A program made the position numbers and the translations under genes. Shown in pieces: positions 60,317 through 64,000 of a stretch of 64,000 nt of DNA. The notes under the pieces were generated by a model that saw only the letters and a program-made list of their open reading frames with translations, had not been told where the DNA came from and did no database searches. Source of the stretch: F1-80-MAGs062 sp046345315. GTDB taxonomy: Bacteria > Planctomycetota > Planctomycetia > Planctomycetales > Planctomycetaceae. The DNA lies in contig JBKDKA010000091.1 in NCBI GenBank assembly GCA_046345315.1, positions 1 through 64,000 of the forward strand, given 5' to 3'. Position 1 is the stretch's first letter. Each line of letters starts with the position of its first letter.

Positions 60317-61762
60317 ATGCAGCATTCAGGATCTCCGCGGACAGGATCTCACCAGACGCGTCGATCGATGCTGAGTGTCGGTTCCATTGGCATGATGGGA
60401 CTTGGACTGCCGCAGCTCTCGTCGTGGGCTGCTCAGGGAGCGATCGATCACACAAAACCACCGAAGTCGGTCATCTTTATCTTCATCAATGGTGGCATGT
60501 CGCATCAGGACAGTTTTGACATGAAACCATTCGCGCCGTCGAGCGTGCGCGGGGAGTTTCAGCCGGTTCAGACGCAGACACCGGGGATCCAGATCTGTGA
60601 GCATCTGCCGATGATGGCAGCTCGCACAGATCAGTATGCCATCGTTCGTTCGCTCTCGACCGACAGCAGTGATCATGGTCCCGCCTGCCATATGCTGTTC
60701 ACCGGGCGATTGGATTTTCCTCCGGGATTCGTTGATCAGGGCAAGATCAGCCCGAACGAGTGGCCATCAATTCCGTCGCAGGTCACCTATGTGCTGAATG
60801 ACGGTGGTTCACTGCCGCCTGCTGCAGTTCTTCCTCAGCCGAGCATCAACGAGGCGAATGCGATTCGTCCCGGACAGTATGCCGGAAAGCTCGGGACGCG
60901 CTGGGAGTCATGGCATATCGACATCGCTTCGCCGTGTGCTCTGGGCAACGGAGCATGTCCTCACTGTTTCCGTTTTAATGGTGAAGTATTTGAACATGGT
61001 GCACCCACTGTTCTGAATATGCCGATGCTCAGTCTTCCTGAAGGTGGGGAGTCGCGTTTTCGAAATCGCGTTCAGCTGCTGTCGTATGTGGAACGTCAGC
61101 AGGCGACGCTTGAACGACTGGCGATGGCCGGAAGACTGGACCGCGATCGACAGCAGGCTGTGTCAGTGCTTGCCGATGCCAAAGTGAGATCTGCATTTGA
61201 TGTCGAGAACGCAGATCCGGCAGTTCAGCAGCGTTATGGTCGCAACAAGTTCGGGCTGTCACTGCTGATGGCTCGTCGACTTGTGGAAGCAGGTGTCCGG
61301 CTGGTTCAGGTGAACCTCGGCAAGAATTCGTCCTGGGACACGCACGTCGGAAACTTCGTCAACCTGAAGAACAATCTGTTCCCTTATGCTGACCGAGGGA
61401 TTTCGGCGCTTCTGGATGATCTCCAGCAGAGCGGGATGCTCGAATCAACGCTGGTGATTGTCACGGGAGAGTTTGGTCGGACACCGACGATCAACAAGGA
61501 TGCCGGGCGTGATCACTGGGGGCCTGCAATGTCCAGCCTCTTCGCAGGCGGCGGAGTTCGCGGCGGACAGTGCATTGGTGAGACGGATGCGATCGCTGCG
61601 TACCCTGTCACCGAACGACTGACACCCGAGAACATGGCCGCGACGATCTTCCATACGCTTGGTATTCGAGAAGACACCCTGTGGCACGACCTCGATGGTC
61701 GCCCGCATGAACTTTACCGAGCTCGCCCTATCGAAGACCTTTACGGTCATCGCTCTGTCTGA
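60317..61762 (+). CDS. DUF1501 family exported protein
   Basis: A 481-aa DUF1501 protein with a twin-arginine-like leader (TRRSMLSVGSIGMMGLGLPQ). Shared motifs with the 120-1568 protein are VIFIFINGGMSHQDSFDMKP, IQICEHLPMMA, VTGEFGRTP, GRDHWGPAMSSLFAGGGVRG and a C-terminal LGI segment. The two proteins differ widely elsewhere, so this is not a recent duplication. It lies convergent to the ceramidase-family gene. Function unknown. Confidence 0.94.
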   Translation: MQHSGSPRTGSHQTRRSMLSVGSIGMMGLGLPQLSSWAAQGAIDHTKPPKSVIFIFINGGMSHQDSFDMKPFAPSSVRGEFQPVQTQTPGIQICEHLPMMAARTDQYAIVRSLSTDSSDHGPACHMLFTGRLDFPPGFVDQGKISPNEWPSIPSQVTYVLNDGGSLPPAAVLPQPSINEANAIRPGQYAGKLGTRWESWHIDIASPCALGNGACPHCFRFNGEVFEHGAPTVLNMPMLSLPEGGESRFRNRVQLLSYVERQQATLERLAMAGRLDRDRQQAVSVLADAKVRSAFDVENADPAVQQRYGRNKFGLSLLMARRLVEAGVRLVQVNLGKNSSWDTHVGNFVNLKNNLFPYADRGISALLDDLQQSGMLESTLVIVTGEFGRTPTINKDAGRDHWGPAMSSLFAGGGVRGGQCIGETDAIAAYPVTERLTPENMAATIFHTLGIREDTLWHDLDGRPHELYRARPIEDLYGHRSV

Positions 61763-61804
61763 CGGCCTGGAAGCAGATTCACGTCATCAGCGACGGCGTG
61801 TCTT

Positions 61805-63223
61805 TCAGCCGACTGCATCCTTCAGAAGCGTTCCGATTCCTGATGTCAGCAGGTCATCGATCTTCGGGTCACACCACGCCACGCTGACTTCGTATCCGCC
61901 CTGTGGATAGGCTTCTGCTGTGGGAATGTACCACGGACCGCCATCGCCGTAGGCTGCGCAGGCAACGAATCGTTCCGGTGCTGCAGCCTGAGCCTCCAGC
62001 TGATACTCAATAAATGTTTCTGCCGGCAGATGAAGCATTGAGACCTGATTAATATGAAGGCCACTGAGGATGATCGGGATCATCTGCTGGCGACGTCGAA
62101 TCCACGACACGATATACGACGGGCGGTTTCGATTGACGACCGGTTGAGAGTGATCATTGATCTGTTTCATGATGTCCTCCTCAACCCACTTTGACAGGGT
62201 CGGGGGCAGCAGATCCTGAGTCGACCATCGCAGGTTTGTGACAGGCTCCGGTTTCAGCTGAGCTTCGGATTCGACGATGGCATCCAGAATTCTCTGCGTC
62301 AGAACGGGCCGCATCTCCTTCGAACCGTCGTTGTACTTTCCGGCACCGATGTTTCCTCCACAGCCGTTGAAATACAGGTGAACGCATTCCGGATCCTGCT
62401 TTTGCCGTTCCTTTCTGGCAAGCCCGCAGAAATCGGCACTCACGCGACCGTCCCCGTAGTAACTCATCGGATGGCAGGCATAGTAATGGCTCGAAACAAG
62501 GCGTTTCTCGTTGTGGTACAATGTGACCGTCTTCAGCATCGGGTCGATGAGCCCCTCCGGAAGACGATGATGCTCCGGATCCTTTGAGCTGCTGCTGCGC
62601 TGCGAAACGACAGTTCCGGCAGGTCCGAGAATTCTTCGGTTGCCGGCCACCTGACTGACCTTCGTTTCTCCGTGAGCAACATGAGTCACCGGAACGACCT
62701 GCTTCAATGACTCAGTGACAGCTTGGCGAGCGGCATCGAGACAGCGGTTGTAGAAATCCATCTCGATGATGTGAGGCAGATCACCCTGTGACAGCACAAT
62801 GCGTTCTGCTTCAAGACACACGAACGGAGCGTTGTGCTGATGGACACAGTGAACTGTGACTCGATCCGGGGTGGTGCCTGCAGCTTCTGCCAGTGCCTCA
62901 CGCCATCGGATGTGAGCTTCGTTCAGCAGGCCGGTCCAGTCGACCACGCAGACGACGATGGGTTTTCCCACGCCGAGCAGAACGTATCCGATCGCTTCGA
63001 GCGGGTCGTCGACCACTTCAACCGGACGAATCCATCCGCCACAGAGTGAATGCCCCATCGGAGGAGTGACATCGAAGCGAAACGTTGCCAGATGAAGTGC
63101 CCCGGGTGTGACTTCATCGGCTGACAGTGTTCTGGCCTCGGGCATGAGCCCGGCACTGATTGCCGCTGCCGAAGTACCGAGGAAAAGTCTTCGGTTGATC
63201 TGAACGAGCTGATTCTTCGGCAT
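61805..63223 (-). CDS. Neutral/alkaline ceramidase family exported protein
   Basis: A 472-aa protein with a Tat-type leader (INRRLFLGTSAAAISAGLMP). The N-terminal domain follows the neutral ceramidase plan: FRFDVTPPMGHSLCGGW, VTVHCVHQHNAP, VAGNRRILG, YACHPMSYYGDG, and FNGCGGNIGAGKYND. Relatives hydrolyse ceramide or act on other amides, and planctomycetes encode many such proteins with unknown substrates. Its ATG overlaps the TAA of the upstream gene (TAATG), so the two form an operon. No second ceramidase-type C-terminal domain is present. Confidence 0.88.
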   Translation of the reverse strand: MPKNQLVQINRRLFLGTSAAAISAGLMPEARTLSADEVTPGALHLATFRFDVTPPMGHSLCGGWIRPVEVVDDPLEAIGYVLLGVGKPIVVCVVDWTGLLNEAHIRWREALAEAAGTTPDRVTVHCVHQHNAPFVCLEAERIVLSQGDLPHIIEMDFYNRCLDAARQAVTESLKQVVPVTHVAHGETKVSQVAGNRRILGPAGTVVSQRSSSSKDPEHHRLPEGLIDPMLKTVTLYHNEKRLVSSHYYACHPMSYYGDGRVSADFCGLARKERQKQDPECVHLYFNGCGGNIGAGKYNDGSKEMRPVLTQRILDAIVESEAQLKPEPVTNLRWSTQDLLPPTLSKWVEEDIMKQINDHSQPVVNRNRPSYIVSWIRRRQQMIPIILSGLHINQVSMLHLPAETFIEYQLEAQAAAPERFVACAAYGDGGPWYIPTAEAYPQGGYEVSVAWCDPKIDDLLTSGIGTLLKDAVG

Positions 63224-64000
63224 TACTTCTCTCCCGTGTCCTGTGGATAAACGATCAGTCGATCATGGCAGAGCACCAGCAGGTCCGGACGCTGATCTCC
63301 TGTGACATCCACAACCATTCCCTCACGAGGTTCCGTGCCGCGACTTTCTGATTCGGACACCAGTCTCTTTTCTTCGAAGACTCGAAAATGAGTCGCCGGC
63401 TGAAGTTTGTTCTCGGCAAACTGCAGGATTTCAACACCATTGATCGATGTATCCACGACAGTCAGGTCGGCACGGCCATCTCCGTTGACATCCCCGGCAA
63501 TCACGTCAGCCGGGTAAGCTTCGTCTCGTTCAATTCGCAGGGATGCCAGCTCGGTGAGCATCGGATCAAGTCGACCGCTGTAAAGTACCGAAAAACTCTG
63601 GGCGCCTGCCAGAAGCAAATCCGGTCGCTGATCTCCATTCAGGTCAGCCACCATGGATGATGTGAATGCCAGGTTTCCGAGTTCGACTTCATTCCATGGT
63701 CGATACAGGCCATCGTGTCGGCGGAGTACCCGAAGTTTTCGAATGCCGGTATCAACAAGAACAATTTCGTGACCATCCTGTCCATCGAGATCAAGCGATG
63801 CGACACCTTCCAGTCGGGCGGTTGTTTCACCGGCATTGAACTGATCTTCCACCTGCCAGCCGGATTCCGAAAACTTCATAGCTCGTGCGAATGTATCGCG
63901 GGCCACCAGAAGTCGATTGTCTGACGGAAATACACTGGCGGACGATGTGATTCCCAGATCGGCGTCCTGTTTTCCACGAACCAGTTTCAGACTCTGGTCT
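63223..64000 (-). CDS. FG-GAP/VCBS repeat protein (partial, runs off right edge)
   Basis: The reverse-strand frame is open to the window end. At least three FG-GAP/VCBS blades with calcium-binding Asp loops: DLDGQDGHEIVLVDTG, ADLNGDQRPDLLLAG, GDVNGDGRADLTVVDTS, and VDVTGDQRPDLLVLC at the C-terminus. It is a beta-propeller on an exported protein. It stops in TAATG, overlapping the ceramidase-family start. The N-terminus is not in the window. Confidence 0.9.
   Translation of the reverse strand, partial: DQSLKLVRGKQDADLGITSSASVFPSDNRLLVARDTFARAMKFSESGWQVEDQFNAGETTARLEGVASLDLDGQDGHEIVLVDTGIRKLRVLRRHDGLYRPWNEVELGNLAFTSSMVADLNGDQRPDLLLAGAQSFSVLYSGRLDPMLTELASLRIERDEAYPADVIAGDVNGDGRADLTVVDTSINGVEILQFAENKLQPATHFRVFEEKRLVSESESRGTEPREGMVVDVTGDQRPDLLVLCHDRLIVYPQDTGEK

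Overview
The window reads as a chromosomal segment of a planctomycete (phylum Planctomycetota). The evidence is two exported DUF1501 proteins with twin-arginine-like leaders, a neutral-ceramidase-family protein beside an FG-GAP/VCBS protein, an exo-sialidase-like propeller, many secreted proteins of unknown function, and palindromic intergenic repeats of the kind common in that phylum. Genus cannot be fixed from the sequence alone. I recognise no rRNA, tRNA or CRISPR array, and no intact insertion sequence.

Layout. 0-4.3 kb: a DUF1501 protein, an orphan gene between two 81-bp direct repeats followed by a decayed second copy of its leader, and a secreted propeller protein. 4.6-8.9 kb: a sulfur (persulfide/sulfite) detoxification locus, with an ArsR-type regulator, a membrane rhodanese, a CstB-like persulfide dioxygenase-rhodanese, two tiny Cys-containing membrane proteins and a TauE/SafE exporter. 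Both of its promoter regions share a TGTCGATATAA motif. 9-16.8 kb: an exported methyltransferase, then a reverse-strand heavy-metal (Cus/Czc) efflux operon: His-rich exported protein, CusB-like adaptor, CusA-like pump, His-rich lipoprotein. A four-helix-bundle (S23-type) gene with repeat ends fills the whole cusB-cusA gap, and a short relative of the same repeat interrupts cusA in frame. 17.2-20.3 kb: MarR regulator, YceI, a membrane protein and a DODA-type dioxygenase.

20.4-38.8 kb is a general-stress island: DUF2294, GSP17M-like protein, Dps, a yhiI-rbbA-yhhJ-type ABC export operon, CsrA, CsbD, an ElaB/DUF883-like protein, a DUF1469-like protein, tiny lmo0937 and DUF3309 proteins, two proteins sharing a small undescribed domain, a duplicated-domain lipoprotein, a hybrid histidine kinase and a response regulator fused to DUF2294. 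Three transcription units here start behind a similar leader: a small hairpin, a GGCCAGT-like linker, then a strong terminator-like hairpin. About 90-bp palindromes (AAACCGGGACAGGCACC type) follow many stop codons.

38.8-64 kb: a cyclic beta-1,2-glucan synthase of about 2,950 aa, a frameshifted GAF-GAF chemoreceptor-like gene, a CNNM-type membrane protein whose C-terminus looks like a PTS EIIA domain, a thioredoxin-TPR protein, a DUF11 lipoprotein, two paralogous exported proteins, a LolA-like protein, a CocE-type hydrolase, a second DUF1501 protein, a ceramidase-family protein and a partial VCBS protein at the right edge.

Two conserved genes (the HlyD adaptor and the chemoreceptor-like gene) are each broken by an apparent one-base loss. 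The strongest candidates for something undescribed are the three-copy stress leader, the S23 repeat cassette with its gene-less relative inside cusA, the EIIA fusion and the repeat-bounded orphan gene.
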